Shown here: piece after piece, positions 37,169-45,802 of the stretch
Layout: each line of letters opens with the position of its first letter
Position numbering within the stretch: the stretch's first letter is position 1
Source of the DNA: an uncultured Lachnospiraceae bacterium
GTDB taxonomy: Bacteria; Bacillota; Clostridia; Lachnospirales; Lachnospiraceae
Direction: 5' to 3'
Assembly (NCBI GenBank): GCA_910578605.1
Contig: CAJTQG010000016.1
Coordinates: 4,143 to 68,142, forward strand
Length of the DNA: 64,000 nucleotides
Translations under genes and position numbers: made by a program
The notes under the pieces: generated by a model
Database searches by the model: none
What the model saw: the letters and a program-made list of their open reading frames with translations, nothing else
Told to the model about the DNA's origin: nothing

Positions 37169-37309
37169 GTGAAAAACAGTAGTATATCAGTAGAAGCAGA
37201 AAAGAAACGTAAGCAGGATAACACAATAAAAATTATGGCAGGTGACACGATTTTTATGGCAGAGCTTGCAGGGGGAAGTTTAAGAAGATTAAGTGAAAGA
37301 AATAAATAA
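37169..37309 (+). CDS. Possible small protein of 46 residues
   Basis: A frame starting at GTG 37169 (or ATG 37151) runs to TAA 37307. GGGGGA lies 10 bases before the GTG. The product is basic and soluble and ends in MAELAGGSLRRLSERNK. It follows the cupin gene by 37 bp and comes just before a hairpin, which supports a real 3' end. It may also be the remnant of a longer gene. No family is recognised. Confidence 0.4.
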   Translation: MKNSSISVEAEKKRKQDNTIKIMAGDTIFMAELAGGSLRRLSERNK

Positions 37310-37320
37310 GAAGATATGGC

Positions 37321-37353
37321 AAGAGGACAGGAAGCATAGCAACCTGTCCTCTT
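37321..37353 (+). terminator. Hairpin after the cupin gene and small ORF
   Basis: A perfect 11-bp stem, AAGAGGACAGG/CCTGTCCTCTT, with an 11-base loop. The bases after it (ACTTTCATTC) are only weakly T-rich. Confidence 0.65.
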
Positions 37354-37396
37354 ACTTTCATTCATGGATTTTTTCTTTATTTTGCCAAGCTGCGAA

Positions 37397-37425
37397 TTGC
37401 AACTGACAGAGTAGTATGTTATGAT
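37397..37425 (+). promoter_or_regulatory. Promoter of pth-mfd
   Basis: TTGCAA (37397-37402), 17 bp, then TATGAT (37420-37425), about 70 bp before the pth start. Confidence 0.6.
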
Positions 37426-37495
37426 GTTATTGCTTTGGCTGTTTAGCAGTGAAACAGAAATAATATAGATTTGAAAAGAGGATGAAAGGATTACA

Positions 37496-38059
37496 ATGTA
37501 TATCATAGCAGGTTTGGGGAATCCTTCCCCACAATACGAAAAGACAAGACATAATGTAGGATTTGATACAATAGATGCCATTGCAAAAAAGCATAATATT
37601 TCTATGAACATGAATAAACATAAAAGTGTCTGTGGTACTGGATATATTCAAGGACAGAAAGTATTGCTTTTAAAGCCCCAAACGTTTATGAATGTAAGCG
37701 GGGAAGCTGTGAGAGCGGCTGTTGATTTTTATAAAATCGAGCCACAGGAGGAATTGATTGTTATATATGATGATATCAGTCTGGCAGTGGGACGTTTGCG
37801 TCTTCGGGGAAAGGGCAGTGCAGGAGGACACAACGGTATCAAAAATATTATTGCTCATTTGAATACACAAATATTTAAACGAATTAAGGTGGGGGTAGGA
37901 GAAAAGCCAAGGGGAAGAGATCTGGCAGATTATGTGCTTAGCAGATTTAACAGGGAGGACAGGGAACGGATAGAGGAGGGCATAGAACATGCGGTGGAGG
38001 CAGTTGAGGTAATACTGACAAAGGATATGGGGGAGGCTATGAATCAGTTTAATGGATAG
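37496..38059 (+). CDS. pth: Peptidyl-tRNA hydrolase
   Basis: Pth releases peptides from prematurely dropped peptidyl-tRNA in the cytoplasm. GLGNPSPQYEKTRHNVGF holds the conserved Asn and catalytic His20. PQTFMNVSG, VIYDDISLAVG and GSAGGHNGIKNI complete the active site. The length of 187 residues is normal. It starts the classical clostridial order pth-mfd-PrsA-like. Confidence 0.97.
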   Translation: MYIIAGLGNPSPQYEKTRHNVGFDTIDAIAKKHNISMNMNKHKSVCGTGYIQGQKVLLLKPQTFMNVSGEAVRAAVDFYKIEPQEELIVIYDDISLAVGRLRLRGKGSAGGHNGIKNIIAHLNTQIFKRIKVGVGEKPRGRDLADYVLSRFNREDRERIEEGIEHAVEAVEVILTKDMGEAMNQFNG

Positions 38060-38143
38060 ATAATGGGTAGAGAATTGCTCATGTTTAGTGAATAAAAAGG
38101 TCGAATATTTAGAAATATAGAAAGAAAATAGAATGAGGTGACC

Positions 38144-41100
38144 ATGGATACTTTGTATGCTCCCTTGGGGGAATTAAATGAATTTAACTTGATTAGACAG
38201 CATTTAAAGAAAAACTGCACACCCATACAGCTCAGCGGCTGTGTGGATTCGCAGATGGTGCATTTTATGCAGGGCTTGGGGGAAGGCTTTCGCAATAAAA
38301 TCATTCTTACATTCAGTGAGACTAAAGCAAAGGAAATCTATGAGGATGTGAAGCTGTATGACAGGCAGGCAATGCTCTATCCGGCGAAGGATTTCATTTT
38401 TTTTAGTGCAGATATACAGGGCAATCTCATATTGCAGGAGCGTCTGGAGACAGTAAAGAGACTGGCAGAGGGGGAGGAGTGTACTATTGTAATGTCTGTA
38501 GATGCACTGATGGATAAAATATTGCCACTGGAGGAGATTCAAAAAAATATTTTATCCATTGAAATTGATGGAACTGTGGAAATGGAGGCATTATCTGCCA
38601 AGCTATCCCAGATGGGATATGAGAGAAGCAGTCAGGTGGAGATGGCAGGTCAATTTGCCATTCGGGGAAGCATAGCTGATATTTTTCCTCTTACCCAGGA
38701 GGTGCCCATTCGAATTGATTTGTGGGGGGACAGTGTGGATTCCATTAAGTCCTTTGATGTGCAAAGTCAGCGCTCTATTGAAAATTTGGATGAGGTAAAA
38801 ATATATCCTGCTGCGGAATTTATATTGACGGAAAGTGAGCTTCGGGCAGGGGTAGAGAGAATCAAGGCGGAATGTGATAGCTGTGAGAAGAAATTGCGGG
38901 GGGAGATGAAGACGGAGGAGGCCCATCGGCTAAAAACATCTATCTATCATTTTTGTGAGCAGATTTCTTTCAGCCGTGTGGGAGTGGCGATAGACAGTTT
39001 CGTGGAATATTTCTATGATAAGCTTGTTTCACTGTTTGACTATTTTCAAAAGGAGGAGACGGTTTGGTTTTTAGATGAGCCGGTGAGGATGCAGGAGAGA
39101 ATGGAGGCAGTGGAGACGGAATTTCGGGAGAGTATGATGCACCGCTTAGAAAAGGGGTACGTGCTGGCGGGGCAGACAGATGTGCTTTGGCGGTATTCCT
39201 ATATATTCGGCGGAATTGCGGGAAGCAGGTCCGTGTTGTTTACTGCCCTAGAGCAAAAGCTAAAGGAATTTAAGGTGGCGGAGAGCTACTATATTCAGAC
39301 AAAAAATATGACAACTTATAACAATAGTTTTGAATTGTTGTGTAAGGACTTGCAGAGATACCGCAAAAAGGGTTACAGAGTGTTGATTCTGTCCAACTCT
39401 CGGACGAAAGCTAAGCGTTTGGCGGAGGATATGACAAATGAGGGTATTACAGCTTTTTACAGCGAGGACAATACTCGAATCCTTCAGGCAGGCGAGGTGA
39501 TGACTGCCTACGGAAATCTTCACAAGGGTTTTGAGTATCCAATGATTCGGTTTGCGGTGATTTCCCAGAGTGATATATTTGGTACAGAAAGACGAAAGAA
39601 AAAGAGAAAAAAATCTCAGTACAGCGGACAGAAGATTCAAAGCTTTACGGATTTGAATATTGGTGATTATGTAGTACATGAAAATCATGGGCTTGGTATT
39701 TATCGGGGAATTGAGCAGGTGGAGGTGAACAAGCAGGCAAGGGATTACATTAAAATTGAGTATGGGGGAAACGGGGCGTTGTATATACTGGCTACCCAGC
39801 TAGATAGGATTCAAAAATATGCGGGAGCTGACGCTGCAAAGGTGCCTAAATTAAATAAATTGGGAAGCCAGGAGTGGCATAAGACGAAGAGTCGGGTTCG
39901 AAGCGGTGTGCAGGATATCGCTAAGGAGCTGGTGGAATTGTATGCAAAACGCCAGGCGAAATCCGGTTTTCCATTTGGAGCGGATACAGTGTGGCAGAGG
40001 GAATTTGAGGAGTTATTTCCTTTTGAGGAGACGGAGGACCAGCTTCGGGCAATTGAAGATACTAAGAAGGATATGGAGAGCGAAAAGATTATGGACCGTC
40101 TTGTGTGCGGGGATGTTGGGTATGGTAAGACGGAGATTGCCATTCGCGCTGCGTTTAAAGCGGTAGGTGACGGCAAACAGGTTGTATTTCTTGTGCCGAC
40201 CACCATTTTAGCACAGCAGCATTACAATACCTTCTCCCAGCGAATGAAAGATTTTCCTGTACGGGTAGATTTAATGTCCCGCTTTCGCACGCCTGCTCAG
40301 CAGAAGGCTACATTGGCGGCATTGAAGCGTGGGGAGGTGGATATTCTCATCGGCACTCACAGGGTGCTGTCAAAGGATATAGTATTTAAGGATTTAGGTC
40401 TCTTAATTGTAGATGAGGAGCAGAGGTTTGGAGTGACTCACAAGGAAAAAATAAAGACACTGAAGGAGAATGTGGATGTGCTGACTCTGACAGCTACACC
40501 GATTCCCCGCACGCTCCATATGAGCCTGATTGGCATTCGCGATATGAGTGTGTTGGAGGAGGCGCCGGTGGACAGACTTCCTATCCAAACCTATGTAATG
40601 GAGTACAATGACGAGATGGTCAGGGAGGCAATTAACCGTGAGCTGGCCAGAAACGGTCAAGTATACTATGTGTACAACAGAGTGAACAATATAGAGGAGA
40701 TAGCCGGTCAGGTGCAGAAATTAGTGCCGGATGCTGTTGTGACTTATGCCCACGGACAGATGAGTGAGCGGAAGTTAGAGCAGATTATGTATGACTTTAT
40801 GAATGGGGAGATTGATGTGCTGGTATCCACTACCATTATAGAAACGGGACTGGACATTTCCAATGCCAACACAATGATTATTCATGATGCGGACCAGCTT
40901 GGTTTATCCCAAATGTATCAGTTAAGGGGACGAGTTGGGCGTTCTAGCAGAACCTCCTACGCTTTTCTTATGTATAAGAGAGATAAGATGCTTAAGGAGG
41001 TGGCGGAAAAGCGCCTGCAGGCAATTAGGGATTTTACGGAGCTTGGCTCTGGAATTAAGATTGCCATGCGGGATTTGGAAATCAGGGGAGCCGGCAATAT

Positions 41101-41668
41101 ATTGGGCGCCCAGCAGCATGGGCATATGGAGGCAGTTGGATATGACTTGTATTGCAAAATGCTGAATGAGGCAGTAAGTCAGCTGAAGGGAATAACACCT
41201 CGGGAAGATTTTGAGACCACCATTGATATTGCCATGGATGCCTTTATTCCGTCCTCCTATATTAGAAATGAATACCAAAAGCTGGATGTGTATAAGCGAA
41301 TCGCTGGAATTGAAAATCAGGAGGAGTACGAGGATATGCAGGATGAGCTGATTGACCGTTTCGGCGATATGCCCAAATCAGTTGTACAGCTTTTAGATGT
41401 GGCTCTGCTGAAGGCAAAGGCTCACGAGCTGGATATTGAGGAGATAAAGGGCACCTCTGATCAAGTAAAGATTACCATGTATGAAAAGGCGCAGATACAA
41501 GTAGACCAGATAGAGGATTTTGTGAAATTGTTTTCGGGAAGAATGAAATTTATGTCAGGAAAGCAGCCATATTTTGTTTATCATTATCAGGCAAAGGAAA
41601 AGGATACATTAGAAAAATTTGAGAAGGTGTGCAGTATTGTGGAACAGATGAGGAGGCTCAAGCAATGA
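38144..41668 (+). CDS. mfd: Transcription-repair coupling factor
   Basis: Mfd removes stalled RNA polymerase at DNA lesions and recruits UvrA. It shows the UvrB-homology region near the N-terminus, the RNA-polymerase interaction domain (GDYVVHENHGLGIYRGIEQ), the helicase with Walker A GDVGYGKTEIA and box DEEQRFG, motif VI QLRGRVGRSSR and the C-terminal TRCF domain. The length is about 1174 residues. ATG 38144 is taken as start because GAGGTG overlaps the upstream GTG 38138, which remains possible. It overlaps the next gene by four bases (ATGA). Confidence 0.96.
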   Translation: MDTLYAPLGELNEFNLIRQHLKKNCTPIQLSGCVDSQMVHFMQGLGEGFRNKIILTFSETKAKEIYEDVKLYDRQAMLYPAKDFIFFSADIQGNLILQERLETVKRLAEGEECTIVMSVDALMDKILPLEEIQKNILSIEIDGTVEMEALSAKLSQMGYERSSQVEMAGQFAIRGSIADIFPLTQEVPIRIDLWGDSVDSIKSFDVQSQRSIENLDEVKIYPAAEFILTESELRAGVERIKAECDSCEKKLRGEMKTEEAHRLKTSIYHFCEQISFSRVGVAIDSFVEYFYDKLVSLFDYFQKEETVWFLDEPVRMQERMEAVETEFRESMMHRLEKGYVLAGQTDVLWRYSYIFGGIAGSRSVLFTALEQKLKEFKVAESYYIQTKNMTTYNNSFELLCKDLQRYRKKGYRVLILSNSRTKAKRLAEDMTNEGITAFYSEDNTRILQAGEVMTAYGNLHKGFEYPMIRFAVISQSDIFGTERRKKKRKKSQYSGQKIQSFTDLNIGDYVVHENHGLGIYRGIEQVEVNKQARDYIKIEYGGNGALYILATQLDRIQKYAGADAAKVPKLNKLGSQEWHKTKSRVRSGVQDIAKELVELYAKRQAKSGFPFGADTVWQREFEELFPFEETEDQLRAIEDTKKDMESEKIMDRLVCGDVGYGKTEIAIRAAFKAVGDGKQVVFLVPTTILAQQHYNTFSQRMKDFPVRVDLMSRFRTPAQQKATLAALKRGEVDILIGTHRVLSKDIVFKDLGLLIVDEEQRFGVTHKEKIKTLKENVDVLTLTATPIPRTLHMSLIGIRDMSVLEEAPVDRLPIQTYVMEYNDEMVREAINRELARNGQVYYVYNRVNNIEEIAGQVQKLVPDAVVTYAHGQMSERKLEQIMYDFMNGEIDVLVSTTIIETGLDISNANTMIIHDADQLGLSQMYQLRGRVGRSSRTSYAFLMYKRDKMLKEVAEKRLQAIRDFTELGSGIKIAMRDLEIRGAGNILGAQQHGHMEAVGYDLYCKMLNEAVSQLKGITPREDFETTIDIAMDAFIPSSYIRNEYQKLDVYKRIAGIENQEEYEDMQDELIDRFGDMPKSVVQLLDVALLKAKAHELDIEEIKGTSDQVKITMYEKAQIQVDQIEDFVKLFSGRMKFMSGKQPYFVYHYQAKEKDTLEKFEKVCSIVEQMRRLKQ

Positions 41669-42807
41669 CAGTGGAGCGCAAGAGAATTAATCATATAAGA
41701 GTCAAGGAGATGGGATTTGGGCATATTAGAAGAATTTACATGACAGCGCTTATATTGGTATTAAGCGGCTGTGTCTGTCTGTCCGGATGCAAAAAAAGAG
41801 GAGGGGAGGGGACTGGCGGTTCAGAAATGGAGGAGGAACAGAACGATAACACAGAAGCGATATGGAATTATGGAGAAGAGATAGGGGCAGTGGTAGATGG
41901 TGAGGAAATTACGGCGGAGGAGATTGATTTTTACGCTTACTGTCAGCAGGCAAACTATGAAGCGTATTCCCTGTTATCTTACAGGCAGGAGTTAAATTGG
42001 GGGGATGCGGCAGATGAGTCCGGCGAGACCATGGAGGAAAAAGTAAAAAAGGAGATACAGCGGGAGATAGAGCGAAAAGTAATCTTTTCTCACAAGGCAA
42101 AGGAGTGGAATGTCACTCTTACACAAAAGGAAGAGAAGGAGGTGGAGGAAAAAACAGAAAAGTTTCTAAAGGAAAGTGATAAAAAGTTGTTAGAGCGCAG
42201 CAAGGCGGACAGTGAGCTTGTGAAAAAAATCTATACAAGAAACGCTTTATATGAAAAGGTGTATAAGAAAATAGGGGGACAGTTGGGAATAAAAGTGACA
42301 CAGGAGGAGGCAAAGCAGGCAAAAATTACGGCGGTGGAGCTTTCATCTATTCAAGGGAGAGAAAAAACAAAAGAACAATTGGAAAAAGATGCGTCAGCTA
42401 TACTAAAAATGGCTAAAAGAGGGAAAACTTTAAAGATAGCGGCACAAGCATATGGATATTCTGCTTCCACAGGAAACGTAGGAAAAGGGGATATGAGCGG
42501 AAATGAATTGGAGCAGGCATGTCTGTCTATGAAAACAGGAGAGTACAAGCTGTTAAATTATTTAGAGTATGTATATGTATTGTACTGTGATTCGGATTTT
42601 GATAAGGAAGCTACAGAGCTTGCAAAGGAGGAAATAAAAAAACAAAAAACAGAGGCGAAAGTTACAAAAATTTATGAAAGTTGGCAAGGGGATATTGGTG
42701 TGGAGTGGAATCAGACTTGTATTGACAATGTTAGCTTTGACAAGGCAATATTCACAATAGAGGATGTGGATAAAGTTCAAAATCAAGAAACAAGTCAAAA
42801 GAAGTGA
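41665..42807 (+). CDS. PrsA/SurA-like lipoprotein (putative foldase)
   Basis: ATG 41665 overlaps the mfd stop and follows AGGAGG by 8 bases. A lipobox in ALILVLSGCVCLSGC marks a lipoprotein; the second Cys fits L-S-G-C best. The SurA/PrsA-type N-terminal region (VDGEEITAEEIDFYAY, then long helices) is clear. The rotamase part (about 230-320) is divergent, with GNVGKGDMSGNELEQA matching the usual GDLGW-type motif only loosely. Activity as a prolyl isomerase is therefore uncertain, and it may be a chaperone only. In Clostridia pth-mfd is often followed by such a gene. 380 residues. Confidence 0.82.
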   Translation: MTVERKRINHIRVKEMGFGHIRRIYMTALILVLSGCVCLSGCKKRGGEGTGGSEMEEEQNDNTEAIWNYGEEIGAVVDGEEITAEEIDFYAYCQQANYEAYSLLSYRQELNWGDAADESGETMEEKVKKEIQREIERKVIFSHKAKEWNVTLTQKEEKEVEEKTEKFLKESDKKLLERSKADSELVKKIYTRNALYEKVYKKIGGQLGIKVTQEEAKQAKITAVELSSIQGREKTKEQLEKDASAILKMAKRGKTLKIAAQAYGYSASTGNVGKGDMSGNELEQACLSMKTGEYKLLNYLEYVYVLYCDSDFDKEATELAKEEIKKQKTEAKVTKIYESWQGDIGVEWNQTCIDNVSFDKAIFTIEDVDKVQNQETSQKK

Positions 42808-42837
42808 CGAGAATAGGATAAAAAGGAGGAGACACAG

Positions 42838-43296
42838 ATGGGAAGCAGGTCGGACAGAGCAGTAGCTTATTTTAAGGAGGGGTATAATTGTTCCCAGTCA
42901 GTATTTTTAGCCTTTGCAGATAAATATGGGATAGAGCAGGAATTGGCGGCGCGGTTATCCGCATCCTTTGGGGCAGGAATTGGCAGAATGAGAGAGGTGT
43001 GCGGCGCTGTGAACGGAATGTTTATGGTAGTAGGGCTGGAGACAGGGGCTACTGTTGGGGCAGACCAGGCGGGCAAGGCTGCAAATTATGGGAAAGTTCA
43101 GGAATTTGCGTCAAAGGTGAAGGAGCAGACAGGAGGAACCATTATTTGCAGAGAGCTGCTTGGGCTTGACAAGAAAGCGGTGGATAAGGAATCCCCCATT
43201 CCTGAGAAGAGGACAGAGCAATATTATAAAAAACGTCCATGTATTGAGATGATTCGCATGGCGGCACAGCTTTTGGAGGAAGAGTATGGAGAATAA
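42838..43296 (+). CDS. C_GCAxxG_C_C family protein
   Basis: A redox-type small protein of 152 residues. The conserved cysteines appear in GYNCSQSVFLAFAD, VCGAVNGMFMVVGL (the GCAxxG-like motif, here C-G-A-V-N-G), TIICRELLGLD and RPCIEMIRMAA. The family is widespread in anaerobes and may bind a metal or cofactor, but its function is unknown. AAAAGGAGGAGACACAG gives a strong ribosome site. A 35-codon ORF follows closely. Confidence 0.88.
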   Translation: MGSRSDRAVAYFKEGYNCSQSVFLAFADKYGIEQELAARLSASFGAGIGRMREVCGAVNGMFMVVGLETGATVGADQAGKAANYGKVQEFASKVKEQTGGTIICRELLGLDKKAVDKESPIPEKRTEQYYKKRPCIEMIRMAAQLLEEEYGE

Positions 43297-43322
43297 TCCC
43301 TTGGGATTTGTAAGGAGGCAGT

Positions 43323-43430
43323 ATGGGATTTTCATTGAAAAAAGCAAGTTTATATTTACTTGCCTGTGCAATTCTGGCAATCATTATTATTATATTGCTG
43401 GAAAATTTTGTTGTATTTAGCGTACCTTAG
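43323..43430 (+). CDS. Small single-helix membrane protein (35 residues)
   Basis: TAAGGAGGCAGT precedes ATG 43323, a strong ribosome site. The 35-residue product has a short basic N-terminus (MGFSLKKA) and one hydrophobic helix with a run of isoleucines and leucines, then FVVFSVP. It lies 26 bp after the C_GCAxxG_C_C gene, so the two are probably co-transcribed. It is too short for routine gene calling. No homologue is recalled. Confidence 0.6.
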   Translation: MGFSLKKASLYLLACAILAIIIIILLENFVVFSVP

Positions 43431-43482
43431 AATATAATGTTTATATTTTCCTTTAATATGGAAAGCTTTTACATTCCATTCA

Positions 43483-43526
43483 TGTCTATATCATATCTAT
43501 GTCATATTTATATCATGTTTTTATCA
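43483..43526 (+). promoter_or_regulatory. Four tandem 11-bp direct repeats, putative activator site
   Basis: Four back-to-back 11-mers, TGTCTATATCA, TATCTATGTCA, TATTTATATCA and TGTTTTTATCA, give consensus TRTYTATRTCA. The 11-bp period and the last repeat in the -35 zone, 11 bp before a possible -10 (CATAAT, 43538-43543), match the layout of PhoB/OmpR-type response-regulator promoters. The downstream gene is the carbohydrate-binding lipoprotein. Confidence 0.65.
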
Positions 43527-43665
43527 CAATGTAATGGCATAATACAGTTATTCTACTTAAAATGATAGAGTGTTTGTGCCGAAGTGTCGCAGATTCCATC
43601 GTGGCAGAGCAAATCTAATAGTTTGCATGTCTCTTCAGCCAAAACACTTTGGAATGGAGGTAAAA

Positions 43666-45642
43666 ATGAAATATAAAAAAATAATGGCTTTGTGTATATG
43701 TGGAGTAATGACGGGTGCGATGCTGACAGGGTGCCATGGCAAGGATGCTGACAATAACAATAGTGAGGAGAATCGACAGGTTAGTGAAAGCGGTTCGGAG
43801 CAAGGCAACAGTGCAGATGACAATTTGGGGCAGAACGATGAGGGTGATGACAATCAATCGGGGACATCGTTGGAGAAGTTTGATGTTAAAGTGGAATTTG
43901 ATGAGGCAGATACAACAGATACCTATGAAAATATTATGAGCCGCATTACATTAAAGGATAATGGCAGCAGTGCAGACGGTGAAGGCGTAGATATTTCCGG
44001 CAATACAGTAAAAATTGAAAAGCCAGGAGTCTATGTGATTACAGGAGAACTGACAGATGGACAGGTGAAGGTTAATGTGAAGGAGACGGGAACGGTTCAA
44101 TTGGTGCTGGATGGGGTACATATTAATAATTCCTCCACCTCGCCTCTTTTTATTAAAAATGCGGAGAAGGCAGTAATTACTTTGGCTGAGGGCAGCATCA
44201 ATGAGATTTCAGATGGTGAGAATTATGAATTTGAGGATACGGAGAATCAGGAGCCAAACTCTGCCGTGTTCAGCAAGGAGAATCTCACATTTAACGGAAC
44301 GGGAACATTGAAGGTGACTTCCTCCTATAACAATGCCATTCGGTGTAAGGATGGGCTGAAATTTGTCAATGGTACTTATGAGCTTGTTGCGGTGAACAAT
44401 GCAATCAGCGGCAAGGATTATGTGGCGGTGAGAGATGGAAGCTTTCAAATTACAGCATCGGGAGATGGAATCAAATCTAACAATTCAAAGGATGCAAAGC
44501 TGGGATATGTATATATAGAAGGTGGTAAATTTAACATTACAGCAGAAAATGATGGAATACAGGCAACAACCTGCATGAAGATAAGTGATGGAGATTTTAC
44601 CATAAAAACCGGCGGAGGTAGCAGCAATGCCCAGAAAAAATCACAGGACAAAAATTTTGGAAGGCCGTTTATGGAGCAGGAGGAGCAGAGTGAGGAGTCT
44701 GTGGCGAGCTGTAAGGGAATTAAAGCAGGAGTAGATATTACAGTATCAGGGGGCAATTTTCAAATGGATACAGCAGATGACAGTGTGCACAGCAACGGAA
44801 GCATCAACGTGGCAGGAGGAAAGTTAGAGCTTTCCACAGGCGATGATGGAATCCACGGGGACACAGATGTGATAATAGACGATGGCGTTATAAAGGTAGT
44901 GCAATCCTACGAGGGAATAGAGGGATGCACCATTACTGTCAATGGAGGGGAAATAGAAGTGTCGGCAAGTGACGATGGGTTTAATGCCGCAGGAGGAAAT
45001 GACAGCTCCGCCACAGGGGGAAAATGGGGAAAAGACCAGTTTGCAGTGGACACGGATGCCTATATGATATTTAACGCAGGGGTGGTGAAGGTGAACGCTT
45101 CGGGAGATGGGTTGGATTCTAACGGAAAGATGACGTTTAACGGAGGAGAGATATATGTGGAAGGACCTACCGATAACGGAAATGCCGCGTTGGATTCCAA
45201 TGGAACAATCGCCGTGAACGGAGGAATAATTGCAGCGGCGGGAAGCTCTGGAATGCTGGAAAGTCCTGCTGACGAATCGAAACAAAACGTGTTTGTGATA
45301 ACCTATGCACAAGTCCAGCCGGCGGGAACAAAGGTGAGCATTCAGGATGCAAAGGGGAATGAGATGTATGCATGTACTCCTTCCAAGCAATTTGCATCGG
45401 TGATAGTCAGTATGGCAGATTTCAAGACAAATGAGACATACACTGTGTACACAGGAGACAGTAAAACAGGAGAAATCCCTATATCTCAATCTGTGATGAA
45501 TTTGAGCAGCGACGGAACTGTGTCGGCAGGCTCAAAGGGCAGCGCCATGGGAGGTATGAATGGCGGCGGGATGGGTGGAAAAAGAGATGGGAGAAGAAAA
45601 GACTTTGGCAATGAAAATATGCCGAAGCAAAATGAGGTGTAG
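43666..45642 (+). CDS. Cthe_2159-like carbohydrate-binding lipoprotein
   Basis: The start is ATG 43666, behind GGAGGTAAAA; an upstream extension to 43570 lacks a ribosome site. A lipoprotein signal ends in GAMLTGC, followed by an acidic Asn/Asp/Ser linker. The bulk is a right-handed beta-helix with repeated GDGIKSNN-, DDGIHGDT- and GDGLDSNG-type turns, as in Cthe_2159/DUF4353 proteins, which in Clostridium thermocellum bind polygalacturonate. Repeated Asp/Asn turns could bind calcium. The tail is Gly/Met/Lys-rich. At 658 residues it probably captures plant polysaccharide at the surface. It has its own promoter region with four 11-bp repeats and a terminator. Confidence 0.85.
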   Translation: MKYKKIMALCICGVMTGAMLTGCHGKDADNNNSEENRQVSESGSEQGNSADDNLGQNDEGDDNQSGTSLEKFDVKVEFDEADTTDTYENIMSRITLKDNGSSADGEGVDISGNTVKIEKPGVYVITGELTDGQVKVNVKETGTVQLVLDGVHINNSSTSPLFIKNAEKAVITLAEGSINEISDGENYEFEDTENQEPNSAVFSKENLTFNGTGTLKVTSSYNNAIRCKDGLKFVNGTYELVAVNNAISGKDYVAVRDGSFQITASGDGIKSNNSKDAKLGYVYIEGGKFNITAENDGIQATTCMKISDGDFTIKTGGGSSNAQKKSQDKNFGRPFMEQEEQSEESVASCKGIKAGVDITVSGGNFQMDTADDSVHSNGSINVAGGKLELSTGDDGIHGDTDVIIDDGVIKVVQSYEGIEGCTITVNGGEIEVSASDDGFNAAGGNDSSATGGKWGKDQFAVDTDAYMIFNAGVVKVNASGDGLDSNGKMTFNGGEIYVEGPTDNGNAALDSNGTIAVNGGIIAAAGSSGMLESPADESKQNVFVITYAQVQPAGTKVSIQDAKGNEMYACTPSKQFASVIVSMADFKTNETYTVYTGDSKTGEIPISQSVMNLSSDGTVSAGSKGSAMGGMNGGGMGGKRDGRRKDFGNENMPKQNEV

Positions 45643-45675
45643 CATAATAAAACCATATAACACATAAAAGGAAAA

Positions 45676-45714
45676 GGGCAAATGTCTTGATAAAAGTCAT
45701 TTTGCCCCTTTTTT
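45676..45714 (+). terminator. Terminator of the carbohydrate-binding lipoprotein gene
   Basis: GGGCAAA-TG pairs with CATTTTGCCC (one bulge), followed by a C and TTTTTT. Confidence 0.85.
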
Positions 45715-45802
45715 AATAGAGTTGATTGTGGTAGAATCTTTAAAGGTTTTGAGTGAAATGTGAACAATAAAAAAATGTATAGGAATGGATTAGGAGATAG
45801 AT

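Noticed and set aside
44824..45489. Minus-strand 221-codon frame
   Set aside because: Antisense to the beta-helix lipoprotein, whose repeats leave long open frames on the other strand.
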